Assembly: GCA_023630585.1 (NCBI GenBank)
Contig: CM042548.1
Location: 8,191,027-8,255,026 of the forward strand
Direction: 5' to 3'
Source: Cranoglanis bouderius
Taxonomy: Eukaryota; Chordata; Actinopteri; Siluriformes; Cranoglanididae
DNA: 64,000 nt
Below are positions 24,443 through 37,700 of the stretch, piece by piece. The number at the start of each line of letters is the position of its first letter. Within the stretch, counting starts at the first letter, position 1. A program made the position numbers and the translations under genes. The notes beneath the pieces were generated by a model. The model was not told the DNA's origin, did not search any database, and saw only the letters and a program-made list of their open reading frames with translations.

Positions 24443-24921
24443 GTAAGCGAGTGTCTCCCCCCCAGGGTGTAATTAACACTTAGAGTGTTTGTTTATCTAT
24501 CTGGACATGAATGCACGCGGAGAGTTCAGCAAGTTATTTAAAAAATAGTAGCTGTTTACTCTCCCATGCACCACGGTATGTGCGCGTGCACTGTGCATGT
24601 GAAAGACAAGTGATGAAGAGGTGCAGGTAAAGAGAAGGAGAGAGAAATGGAGAGAGAGAAAAAAGAGCGACATGGATGGACTACGTGCCTCAGCCCTGTA
24701 TCCTAATTCATATATTCTGTTTTAGTTTCTTCTGAACACTTGCTGTTTTGCTCATAAAGGAGATTGTATGCAGTGTTCAGTCTGTCACTAAACCAAGTGC
24801 TGTGTTGCAGGTTCTGCGGTTATAAACCATGATCCTGATTAAGAAGGTATCGTAGCGCGGAAGGATATGATGAATACCCCCGTGGATCATTTTTCCATCA
24901 AGCATAATAGCACGCACGCAG

Positions 24922-24922
<1 letters not shown>

Positions 24923-24957
<35 letters not shown>
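24923..24957. repeat. (CA)n microsatellite
   Basis: About 17 CA units in drd2 intron 1. Confidence 0.95.
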
Positions 24958-24963
<6 letters not shown>

Positions 24964-25077
24964 TTCACTATCCTTCTGAGAACATAATTATTAATGCAGC
25001 CAATTAATGCTATGCCTACACCTAAATCTAACCTTAACCTCAATAACAAAAAGGAAACCGTTTAACTCTTTTAGTTT

Positions 25078-25108
25078 TTTGTTTGTTTGTTTGTTTGTTT
25101 GTTTGTTT
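25078..25108. repeat. (GTTT)n microsatellite
   Basis: About seven tetranucleotide units in drd2 intron 1. Confidence 0.9.
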
Positions 25109-25245
25109 TTGTTAAAAGCAGTTTTCCTTATGTGGCCCAGCCAAATGTCCCCACAAGGTCAAAACTCTCAGCTATTATCTATTATTACCTTGGTATCATA
25201 GGGACCAAGATATAAAAACATGCCCCCCTCCCCCAAACACACAAA

Positions 25246-25248
<3 letters not shown>

Positions 25249-25300
<52 letters not shown>
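25249..25300. repeat. (AC)n microsatellite
   Basis: About 26 AC units in drd2 intron 1. Confidence 0.95.
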
Positions 25301-25302
<2 letters not shown>

Positions 25303-27224
25303 ATGCAGCCATCGAGAGGCTGTTGACCACAGTACCTGTCAAAATAAAAAGGTCCAAATGCCTGTTTGTAAGAACGCTTTCAATTGGTTAATCCATGGAG
25401 ACGGGCTTAATTTTTTTGAAGTGCGTAGAATTACCATGAGTTTAAGAATATATTTAGGAAATCATTTTAATGCATCTGCGTCACGATTTTGAATGATTTC
25501 GGCAGTTGTTAGTTAGTGATTTGGGACAACTCTGTAACCTGAGAGTGATCAGATTTTCAAGGAGCAAAGCTGTCTCTAAAAGGGCTGAATAGGCAAACAG
25601 TTGGGGGGAAAAAAAGAGCTGTCTGTGGGGTTTCTATTACACTGGGGTACATTGCAGCTGCAGTTAGGGTTCTACTGCTCCTGCATGAGGAAGATGTTTA
25701 GAGCTGTGCAAAAATATCGATTGAGTACTATATGATAAATACAGCCCGGAGAATGCGTGCATTGTTTTGTGATCCGGTGTAAATGTAATATTAAAGATAA
25801 ATCTTTCACTGTAGGCCAGTAATAAAAAGTGTAATATTACAAATTTGCTCAATTAGTACAAACCATGTACGTGATTCTCCTCATTGTTTACTGAAACACA
25901 TATCCTGATGGGACATTATGGGACACTTTCCATAAATAATGCACAACATGAGTTTAATTAATTTCATTCTTTGTTTGATTTCAAAGGATTTTTAAATATC
26001 TTGTTGTACTGATCATTTTGTACAAAGACAGATAGAAAGCTGCTCATCATAGTCCAGCCTTTTATACTTCATAATGTAAAATAGTCTAGAAATTATACTT
26101 CGGCTTGCTGTCATCATGGCCTTAAATGACTGGAGCTTCATAATTAATTCACAAGATTTTACATCAATTATACAACATCTGCATCTTGTGCTCTTTAACC
26201 AACATTAAATTTAAAACATTGCTGATCTGCATGAGTGCCGTCATCATTTCTTCTTTTCTACTTCCTCCCATTACGATAACAGCCTAATATTACTACTCAT
26301 TACTGAATAGCACAATGCCAGTCACACAGAGGACTATAGAAAATGATGTATGATTATGCTGACCTGTGTTTTTACTGATTTCTCTGTCTTAGTATTTTCT
26401 GGGAAGCGTGTCTACAGTTACATTTCTCTTAATGGGTAGGTGTAGTTAAAGGTTGATTTTGTGTGATGTGTGTTAACACATCATTGGGTAAGCATGTTTG
26501 TTTAATAAAAGTGTTTTATATTCCATATATAATTCGCATATACATATGAATGAAATATTTTATATTTCATTCATAAACTTGTACATTCATAGACATGAGT
26601 GTAATAGGCAAAATCTAATCAAAGATTAGATTTCGGCTCAGAATCAATATTATTTGATTTCATTGGAAACACAAGATGAAAAATCGAAGTTGTGTCTGAA
26701 AAGAAGTCTGCATAAACCTAGTGACAGAAAGGCAGAAAGCAAGTTATCCAATATTGTTGTTGTCATGTTCAAATAAATAAATTCATGATTTATAGATCAC
26801 GTTGCCTAGAGGCAAGAGTTACTCCATTAACTTGGAAACATCATCCCAAACAGAGTTTTGCAGAAATTTGTGATGTTCATTGCCCAGGATGATGTATGGG
26901 TTAAAGGGTGTTTATCATATGAGTGACTGAACTCATTATTTTTGAACTTGTATTAGAGTAAATTCATATAATTGTGTCTACAGACCATAAAATGTCTCTC
27001 ATGCAAGAAAGAAAAATGAGATTAATATACTGCTTTCAAAACCCATTTGCAACTATCGTTTCTGGTTCAAAAGATTTCACTCTAATCCGGGCTTTCATTT
27101 CTTATCTTTGGTTATAAGCTGGAAGTGAATTACACAAGTCAGTTGCCACATGGTAGAACTTGTCGTGTGACCACAAAAGTAAAATATTATGGACTTCTGT
27201 GGAAAAAAATGCACAGCATCACCT

Positions 27225-27760
27225 CCAATGGCCAAAAGGAAAGTACTCAGAATGATATGAAGAAGCAAGGCTGGGGCTGATTTCTTTCTATCCCAGACTG
27301 TAGATTCTGTCAGTGACAGACGAGTTAAGTGATTAAACAGAGCGAAACTCCCACTAGATCTGATCTTCATTTGGGCTGATATTTTTCAGCCCACTTCACT
27401 GACACATTCATAACGTGAGATGAGAATTGATTGAGAAGGCACATGTAAAATACAGTCGTGGGTGTAACGAACATGAACGAGGTGGATTAATTACACTAGC
27501 ATCCTGAAATTAGCTAGAATTGAGCACACGTTGTCCAATCAAAGGATAAAAAGGTTACAACTTTACTGTTTATAGTGTTCAGGGTATCCAGCCAGTAGAG
27601 CATTACAGACCTGAAACAAATTGTTAATCATGAATGCAGCTGAATGCATTTTTCATATCATCCTTATTATGCTGTCATCGGGACGCTCTTTTATAACGCA
27701 TTGCTCAACCCTAATAATTTAATTGGCAAGCTACTGATAAATATTCTATTTTAACTTTCT
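27225..27760 (+). repeat. Unclassified dispersed repeat, copy 2
   Basis: Colinear with 2045-2690 through several blocks (gctgatttctttcta, acagagcgaaactcccactag, gtgtaacgaacatgaa, gctcaaccctaat), with small insertions and deletions. It lies in drd2 intron 1. Similarity fades after about 27,760, and the inverted-repeat part found next to copy 1 is absent. Confidence 0.6.
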
Positions 27761-28407
27761 TGTCTAATATCACGAGCACCTGTCACTGTAATATCACTGT
27801 AATACCTCACTTTGAGATTCAGTAGTTCCAGATGGTACAATGATTTAATGATAGATGTTTCATTTGACATTCCAAATGCGCACAAATATTCAACTTGGCA
27901 CAGTCTTATATTATTGTGGCCAATTTCCATCTTGTTCTTCTGTACATTTTCTCATTATGAATACAGTACATGAAGAGCTCGCAAATGGTACACAGTTTTG
28001 CCTGACTGCACAGTATTAAGTAACAATTACATGAGGTGGTTTAGAAAAAAAAATCTTCCTACACAATAGGGAATGTTTGTGTTTTGTTGAGATGCTTAAT
28101 GGAGCTGTCTCATAGCTTGCAATGCTTGGTGCTATTATTTAGCTGATGCATGTTTGGAAGTCCTGTTTCTGCCTGCATTGTACAGAATACACAGTAGGTA
28201 GGGGCAAGATATATGGCTTTCAAGAAACAATGAGAACAATATGTACAGGCTAAAGAAATTTTGTGATGGCAAGTAAAAATCTACCTAAGACAACCAGGCG
28301 ATTAAGATTACGATTAGATTAAGTGCCTGGCTAAACTGTTCTGGATGAAATATACCATGTTTTTTCTATTTGGCCATAACTGGTTCTCTTTTGTCTGTGT
28401 TTTTTAG

Positions 28408-28718
28408 GGCCTCTTCTTGGCCTCGGACCCTCACAGCTGATGGAAGTCTTGGAGGAGTATGCTTACAATGAAAGCTTCCTCAAAAATGGCTTCAATGGCC
28501 TCAACACTACGGATGGAGGCAGAAGGCATCAGTACAATTATTACGCCATGCTACTCACACTGCTCATTTTCGTCATCGTCTTTGGAAATGTACTCGTGTG
28601 CATGGCCGTGTCCAGAGAGAAAGCTCTACAGACCACTACCAACTACCTGATCGTGAGCTTGGCTGTCGCTGACCTGCTGGTGGCGACTCTGGTTATGCCT
28701 TGGGTAGTATATCTTGAG
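28408..28718 (+). CDS. drd2: drd2 exon 2: start codon, N-terminus to TM2
   Basis: The acceptor tttttag lies before 28,408. Thirty-two leader bases precede the ATG at 28,440, and the exon ends in a phase-0 donor gag|gtaggt. It encodes residues 1-93: a short N-tail with two N-glycosylation sites, TM1 with the GNVLVCMAV core, and TM2 with LAVADLL (D78). The frame read-through past 28,718 is intron. Confidence 0.97.
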
Positions 28719-31700
28719 GTAGGTTATGAAATACAATTGATTTCACATTAATTACTGCAACTATTTAAAACAAATAGTTCTAAAATCTGATTGGCTGAGC
28801 CACGTTCACATGTGACCGCATCACAGTAATTGAATTCTGTATTAATGTGCCAGAGTTTAAACCAATAAAATGCTTACAGTTAAGCCAGTGTTATTTAGCA
28901 AAAAAGGCTCACTGTTAACAAATTATATTCTGTGGCGGAAAAAGTGTTAATTGCATATACACCAATCAACCATAACATTAAAACCATCTGCCTAATATTG
29001 TGTAGGCCCCCCTTGCACCACCAAAACAGCTCTGACCTGTCGAGGCATGGACTCTACAAGACCTCTGAAGGTGTGCTGTGGTATCTGGCACCAAGACATT
29101 AGCAGCAGATCCTTTAAGTCCTGTAAATTGTGAGGTGGGGCCTCCATGGATCGGATTTGTTTGTCCAGCACATCCCACAGATGCTCAATCGGATTGAGAT
29201 CTGGGGAATTTGGAGGCCAAATCAACACCTTGAACTCTTTGTCATGTTCCTCAAACCATTCCTGAACAATTTTTGCAGTGTGGCAGGGCGCATTATCCTG
29301 CTGAAAGAGGCCACTGCCATTAGGGAACAACGTTGCCATGAAGGGGTGTACTTGGTCTGCAGCCATTAGGTAGGTGGTACAGTATGTCTCAAGTAACATT
29401 AACATGAATTCCAGGACCCAAGGTTTTCCAGAAGAACATTGCCCAGAGAATCACACTGCCTCTGCCGGCATGCCATCTTCCCATAGTACATCCTGCTGTC
29501 ATCTCTTCCCCAGGTAAGCGACACACGTGCACCTAGCTGTCCACATGATGTAAAAGATAATGTGATTCATCGGACCAGGCCACCTTCTTCATTGCTCCAT
29601 GGTCCAGTTCTGATGTTCATGTGCCCATTGTAGGCGCTTTTGGTGGTGGACAAGGTTCAGCATGGGCACCCTGAGCAGTCTGCGGCCACACAGCCCCACA
29701 CACAGCAAGCTGCGATGCACTGTGTGTTCTGACACCTTTCTATCATAGCCAGCATGAACTTTTTCAGCAGTTTGTGCTTAAGTAGCTATTCTGTGGGATA
29801 GCACCAGATAGGTTAGCCTTCACTCCCTACATGCATCAGTGAGCCTTGTCCTTCCTTGGACCACTTTTGGTAGGTACTAACCACTGCATACCGGGAACAC
29901 CCCAGAAGACGTGCCGTTTTGGAGATGCTCTGACCCAGTCGTCTAGCCATCATAATTTGGCCCTTGTCAAAGTTCCTCAGATCCTTACGCTTCGAGAACT
30001 GACTCTTCACTTGCTGCCTAATATATCCCACCACAGGTGCCATTGTATCGAGATAATCAGTGTTATTCTTTTCACCTGTCAGTGGTTTTAATGTTATGGC
30101 TGATCTGTGAATACTTTACAGTTAATTAAATTATTTAGTGAAGAGTGGATTTTATCATATTGTTGTCACCATTTTAGACTCCCGTTCATTTCATGCCTAA
30201 GAATGCCCTTATGCTTGATAATATCACTCTTATAAGCACGCATGGTTAACTTATTTGCTGTTAATCACATGGCTGATCAGGCCACGATAATAAGAAATAA
30301 CTAGCAGCTATTTTTTTAAGAAATTGTCTTTGATCACAATGAAATGCAGCAAGTTGTAAAGTCTGTACCGTATTCTATACTGGCTCCCAGTAACACCTTA
30401 TCACATAAATGTGATTTTTTTTTTTTTACACTAACTCTGTTCAGTGTTCAGTAGACACCCCTGTGAGATAATCATTCTTAGACATGTTTTACACTGTTTG
30501 TTTTGGATCTTTGTCTGCAGAGGAGAACTCTCCCTGGTGTATGTCTGTGATCTATTTGTTGATGAAATTACCCACCAGATCAATAAAACAGCCTCACATT
30601 AGGGCTCGTAGAGTGGGTACATGATATCGTGAGGGGTTGTTGAGGGGTAATGCGTCGAAAAGGTCCTTGGTTCGATCCTGATCTCAGGTTACTGTCTGTG
30701 TGGAGCATCACAGGTTTCTCCCCATGTTTATATGAGTTTTCTCTGGGTTCTCTGGCTTCCTCCCACTGTCCAAGCACATGCAGGTAGGTGGATTGGCTGT
30801 ACTAAATTGCCCCTAAGTGTGAACGAGTGTGTGTTCACGGTGCCCTGCAATGGACTGGCCTCCCACCCAGGGTGAAAACTCTTATTACCTGACTTTTGCC
30901 AGTTGTTAATTGTCTAGAAAATGTCAGACATAACATTAAAACAAGAAAATATCCCAGGTGGATAAACAGACAGTTACAGTTTCCACATATTTCTCTCCCT
31001 CATCCACACATGGATCACCCATTACATTACAGACTGCCGTCACAGGCAGTTAGCTTCATTTGCAAAGACATGCGCCCAGTTTGTATGATAGAAGCATCTG
31101 TGCATGAGTAGGAACAAAATGAACAATAAAACAAGTTTTGGTCACTATAAGAGAGGGCTTCCCAAATAAACAATCCACCAATACACAACTGTCTTTGCAG
31201 CCAGGGACCCCATGAACTGTAAAAGAAATTCTCCAAAGAGAAAGACTCCTTAACTACCATTAATTTTATGAACATAATAAAACTATTCAATTATTAGGCA
31301 AATAGGTCTTTATTTATTATTTATTTTTAAAGTACTGAAAGCCTCATGCATGAAGTTTAATACTTGAAAGCTAGCATACTTGACTGGGGTTTGAGGTTTG
31401 AGTGCATGCAACTTGATTGTGAAATGCTTTTAATTAATTTTTTTTCAAGTACGATTTTGCCTCACACCTCTGGGGCTGGGGGTTCGAATCCCGCCTCCAC
31501 CCTGTGTGTGTGGGTCCGTGCTTTGGGGGTTTCTTCCAACAGTCCAAAGACGTGCGCTGTAGACTGATTCATTTCCATGAATCAGGATTCATGGCATTTC
31601 CAAATTGTCCATAGTGTGTGCGATTGTGCCCTGCAATGGGCTGGCACTCTGCCCAGGGTGTCCCCTGCCCTGTGCACTGAGTTCCCTGGGATAGACTTAT

Positions 31701-34700
31701 GACCCTGTGTAGGATAAGTGGTGCAGAAAATGGTTGGATGGATGAATTTAGCAAAATGATTTTTTTTTATCCAGTTTTGTTCACATGCTGTATATTTCAT
31801 TAATATACAAAGAGTCTCAAATTATTTTGAATTACAGGATGATTCCTGAAATTAGTCATTAATCATAGTTTTTGTCTTTTGATTGAAGTGCAGTCAGAAG
31901 TGCCGTATTCTTCAGTCATACTTGCCTAGTAGTGGCCATCATTAGACAGAGTTGGGGGAAAAACTGTTAATGAACTGATCCAGACTACCCACAGCGGCTT
32001 TCATTAGAGGTAAATTAGAGGTAAATCAATGGGAGAGATTCAAACTCCAGAGGCAAGAGTGCAGGCCGATCAAGCAGGTTGTGTGCACCGCAGCATGCTT
32101 GGAGACACACATTAATCAGAAGCCGCCAGGAAGAGGGAAGAGCACTGCCAGGCCGCTCAGCAGAAACTATGAGATTGACCTGAGTTAGATTAGTTCTCTG
32201 TCAGGTTTATGGCACGTTACAGAAATGGAGCCAAACTCTCTTAGACTTACTGTGTGCAAATTCACTAAGCCTGCCACATCCAGAGTCTCGGTTTATTTTC
32301 ACATTTTCAGTGGATAAAAAATAAATGATAGTCTTTTTTATTCATATGATAGGTACTATATGATAATGCATATATACCGTGAATTTTATAAACATGGTTT
32401 ATAATCTGAGCAATGTAAAAAGCCAAACTCTCTGAGTCAGTTAATCACCAAGGGAGAGTTTGTAGTATCAGTCACAACAGCAGTGAATATACAGTACAGT
32501 ATCTTACTGGCACAGAGTTGGTCATTACTGTAATTAATTTACAGCATTCTTACTATAATGTGTGTCTACAGTATTTTAAATAGTTTGCAAAACTATATTT
32601 TTACAGGACTTTTTGTATATGACTATAAAAATTACCACTGCACTTTTACACTTATACTCTTAACTCTTTTATTACGTTTACAAGAGTCAAATTCCTAGCT
32701 AAAGAATCTTTAAAGCAAACAATTAAATGTAAAAATTTTACTACTAATAAGATCATTAAGGCTATTAAATTACAAGTAACCACTGAAATAAACGATTATA
32801 CAATGAGAACTTGCTACAATGAGAACAGTGACAGTGGGTCCCAGTCCTGAATATATTATATATACCTACCTACCTACATACCTGCCATACCTATATATAC
32901 CACATAAAAAAGGAGAAGTAAAGAAAGCTATATGGGTTATCTGTCAGGCTGCCATCTAACTGTAAAACACATTTTAAGTATTAAACTGGTTTGAGCACAG
33001 AGTTTTATTGTAGAAATGACAGAAATTTCAAGAAACAAAATCTCATAGCTGTAATTGAATGTTTAATAGAGCTGATGTTGTTGCTGTTGTTGTTGTTTTT
33101 CAGGTGGTGGGAGAATGGAGATTTAGCACAATCCACTGTGACATCTTTGTCACTCTTGATGTTATGATGTGCACAGCAAGCATCCTTAATCTTTGTGCCA
33201 TTAGCATTGATAGGTAAGTATATCTAATAATATACCTCATTATCATTACCAGCCTAGCTGTAATGCAGGAGGTCCTAATGATTTGCAAGTAAGCTTCCAG
33301 AGACACTGCTGGATTTTATGTAAGCATGCAAGCATGTAAGTAAGTTTATGTAAATGAAAAGTATGATGTAAGATGTCACATCCTTTGCAGAATACAGATT
33401 TGCTGGCTGGCACATATTTATATATATCTAAGAATGAAGGAACAGCAAAAATGTGTAGATAGCAGTTTACCATGGCTTTTACTATTACTATTATACTGTG
33501 AATACCGATACTACAGAACCAGTCTAGCACCGTATAAACAGTATATAGTCATGAGCCTGTTAAGTATAGTAAATAAATTTCATCGATCAAGAAACAATAA
33601 GTACTAGGGATGCCTCAATACCATTTTTGGTACTTGCAGTTTGCAACTTGTATTATAAAATTCATGCAGTACTTATTTATCAGTCATGGAACTAGCTCTG
33701 ATTATGTTTCCTCTGTTTAAATAGCAACCATGAAAAGCGCACACTGTCGTGCCAATGCATACATTCCCTCGTCAAGGTTCATTCTTCATGACATTAGCGA
33801 GTTGATATTAAAAGAAGTGCATTAGCTAGCTCGAGTAGGAGAGCAGGGTTTTTTTCCACTTTGAATTTTGGAAAAGCACTTCCCAAAGATGTTCAGTGGG
33901 GTTGAGGTCAGGGCTCTGTGCAGGCCCTTTGAGTTCTTCCACACCAACATCGGCAAACCATGTCTTCATGGAGCTCACATTGTGAAAAGGGAATTGTCAT
34001 GCTGAAACAGGTTTGGGCCTCTTAGTTCCAGTGAAGGAAGATTGTAATCCTATAGCATACAGACATTCGGTACAATTGTATGTTCCAACTTTGTGGTAAC
34101 AGTTTGGAGAAGACCTACATATGAGTGTGATGGTCAGGTGTCCACGTACTTTTGGCCTTATAGAGTATTTTGGTTTGAATTAATGTTCCACATCCTGCTT
34201 GAGCATATGATTTCTATTTTGCAAAATAGCTTGTCAAGGAATCAATACATCTGTTAAATATACAGCGAGTCAAGTTTTTCAACATCTGGAGTTTCTTTTT
34301 TTTTGTTTGTTTTTTTTTGTTCAATCATTCTTATTGCCAAAAACCGAACAAAATGAATAGCAATTACATAAAGAAACCAACAACTTGGTGGGATTTATTA
34401 ACTGGTTGCCTAAATGAGTACTTTATTAAAGACAGGAGTGTTGAGAAGGTAAACCCATTAGGCCTTTTCTGATTAGATTATTATTAGTAGTAATAGTATA
34501 TTACTCTGGTGTTGTGACCAGATAATATTGATGAGCATCAAAGCATATTCCATTAAATTTTTTTATTTATATATCCACTCTGTGAAAACAGCATGAATTG
34601 CCTCCAATTTTGAACACAGCTTGAATGCATGCACATGAGAGAGCGAGCGAGAGCAGAGAGCAGAGAGCAATAAATGCAATGACCAACTAATAAGACAGAA

Positions 34701-37700
34701 GAGCCAGAGCTGGTAAAATATTTTCTCTTCCTACAGTATTAATTATTATTTGAGTTTGGTTGTTAGCTACTAACTTCCAATTGTAATGAGCTGTGCTGCA
34801 TTAGTAGTTATCTTGTGCAAGTTAACAATGCAATCTGTCAGAGCTGCTAATATTATCACACTCTAATTTTCCTGCACTTTGAGGCTACTGCAAATGACAA
34901 TGACCAGCCATCACCAACAGAGAGGATGTTCTGCTGGAATACAGCCATATTGCTTATAAAACGGTAACACTGATTCATCTATTAAACTGATGTGTTAAAC
35001 AAAATAGTTGCCTAATATGTTCCCTGCATTCTTTGAGCACATAATGTGTCCTTGTTCAACTACTTGCAATAAACCACTTTAAGGTAGTCACATAACACAT
35101 TTTTAAGTGGCAGAATAGGAGCAATAGATAAACCTAATTAAAAATAAAATTAACTACGTGTTGCCAATAATATGTGCTGTTCTTTCAGTCCAGTCTCTTA
35201 ATAACTCACCTGCACCTAAACGATTAGTAAGCAGCCATGTGCAACTCGCTCTTTATCAGGTAACAACGTTTGCTCTTGTGCGAGAACCATGATTTCATGC
35301 TGTAAAAAATTTGGAAGGCCTGAATGAATTCACTCATATGATGGAAAGCAACTCAACCTCTGCTACCTACTCCTTTGGTATTTCAGGTCTTTTTATGCGT
35401 TATTTGAGATGTAATTTGGGTGTAAACTTTTGGAGACATGGCAACTGTGAATGAAATTTTGTTACATTCTAATGTACAGATTTTGTTTCATTATAATGCT
35501 GCTAAGAGTCTGAATGGATCACCCAAACACAGTGTCATTATTAAGTTTCAATTATTGTACTTTGGTAATATTGAATGTTTCATTCAGTTGAAAATGGAAA
35601 CCTAAGGCACATATTTGTGATGTATCGAAAACAATCATATTGTATCAAACTAGAATTTTGTTCCATATGATAGTAATTATCAAGTCAACAATTAAGTCAA
35701 CAATGCAAATAAATAAGAATTAATAAGAAACTTATTTAAGTGGTATTATTAGTTCCACTATGCTCACCCCATATCTGTTTGGGTTTCTTCTGGGTTCTCT
35801 TTTTTCCTCCCATCTTCAACAGACATGCCAGTAGGTGGATTGGCTAAGATAAATTGCCCCTCTGTATGAATGAGTGTGTGAATGTGCGCGCGCATGATCC
35901 ATCCAAGCTGTATTCCTGCCTTATGCCCAGTGTTTCCTGGATAGACTCAGGATCCACTGCAACCCTGACCTTGATAAAGAAATTACTGAAGACAAATGGA
36001 TGATTGAATCAATGGATGAATGAATGAATGTTCCAGGAGCCTAACCGACTGAGAGTGTGATATGTAGCAGACACCATTACAGTCGAGCTGATGCAGGTTA
36101 TACAAGACAGTGTATGACTGTAGTCATGGCTGTTTCTGAACTTTATTTTGTTATTCTTTACTGCTCATACTGCCTGTAGCTAGAAATGGCCTTGACTGCA
36201 GTATTGATATTATTAAAACAGCATTCAAAGAATTTCAGGTCTGTGGAAAACACAGTGTGTGCCTTTGGTGTTCTTTCTAATTTGTGTACTATTTTGCTTA
36301 ATAGTTAGATCAATGTTGTGACAATGAAATATGTGTCTCCAGAAAAGAAAACATTTAAAGAGGAAGCTTGGCTCATATACGATGATGTAAATTGAATTTT
36401 GGAAACTGTAAAGGCCGTGTGGGAATTTTGTGCTTGACCAAACTATTCCTCCTCTAGGTATACAGCAGTTGCCATGCCAATGTTGTATAATACACGCTAC
36501 AGCTCCAAAAGGAGAGTCACAGTCATGATCTCAGTAGTGTGGATCCTGTCCTTTGCCATTTCATGCCCCCTGCTGTTTGGACTCAATAACACAGGTAATT
36601 TTATGCTGCGAGAGACTGCAATCTCAAATTTTATGTCACTTTGTTCATTTTGTGATTCCAAAACAAGAGGAAAGGAAGAGAAACTCCTTCCTAGCAGATC
36701 TTTACTGAATTTCAATTCTGCTCCAAATTTGCAGAGAGCCATGATGAAGCCCTGTGTGTAATCGCGAACCCTGCCTTTGTAGTCTACTCTTCTGTTGTGT
36801 CCTTCTATGTACCCTTCATCATCACCCTGCTTGTGTACGTGCAGATCTATGTAGTGTTGCGTAGACGGCGGAAACGCGTCAGCACAAAGCGCACGTACCC
36901 AAGCAGCAACATGGACATGGGCACTTTGAAGGTAACGCTATCATTTTAAACAAGCACGGAGGTAACTTGTACATCTAATGCCTTGCACTCTGACAATATG
37001 ACAATAAAGAACTGATTTACAGTATATTTTATAAGGAAGCACTTCAGAGGCAGTTCAAAATATACTGTAGTCTGAGTGCTATATATTCTCTGATCAGCCA
37101 TAACATTAAAAACCACCTGCTTAATAGTGTGTAGGTCCCCCTTGTGCCACCAAAACAGCTCTGACCCATTGAGGCATGGACTGGACAAGACCTCTGAAGG
37201 TGTGCTGTGGTATCTGGCACCAAGATGTTAGCAGCAAATCCTTTAAGTCCTTTAAGTTGTGAGGTGGGACCTCCATGGATCGGAATTTTTTTGGATCGGA
37301 ATTCGGAGGCCAAGTCAACACCTTGAACTCTTTGTCATGTTCCTTAAACCATTCCTGAACAATTTTTGTAGTGTGGCAGGGCGCATTATCCTGCTAAAAG
37401 AGGTAAATGCCATTAGGGAATATCGTTGGCATGAAGGGGTGTACACACTGCCTTTGCTGGCTTGCCTTGTTCCCATAGTGCATCCTGGTGCCATCTCTTT
37501 CCCAGGTAAATGACCCACACACACCCAGCCATCCACACGATGTAAAAGAAAACATGATTCATCAGACCAAGCCACCTTCTTCCATTGCTCTGTGGTCTAG
37601 TTCTGATGCTCATCTGCCCATTGTAGGTGCTTTCGGCAATCTGACCGGTCGCAGCAAGCTGCTATGCACTGTGTTCTGACACCAGCATTAACCTTTTCAG

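Noticed and set aside
25249..25300. CRISPR-like or other regular array
   Set aside because: The only regular repeats here are dinucleotide microsatellites without spacers, and the genome is eukaryotic.
28719..28751. Ten-codon extension of drd2 exon 2 past the donor
   Set aside because: The donor gag|gtaggt fits the D2 protein exactly when joined to exon 3 (YLE-VVGEW), so the extension is intron.
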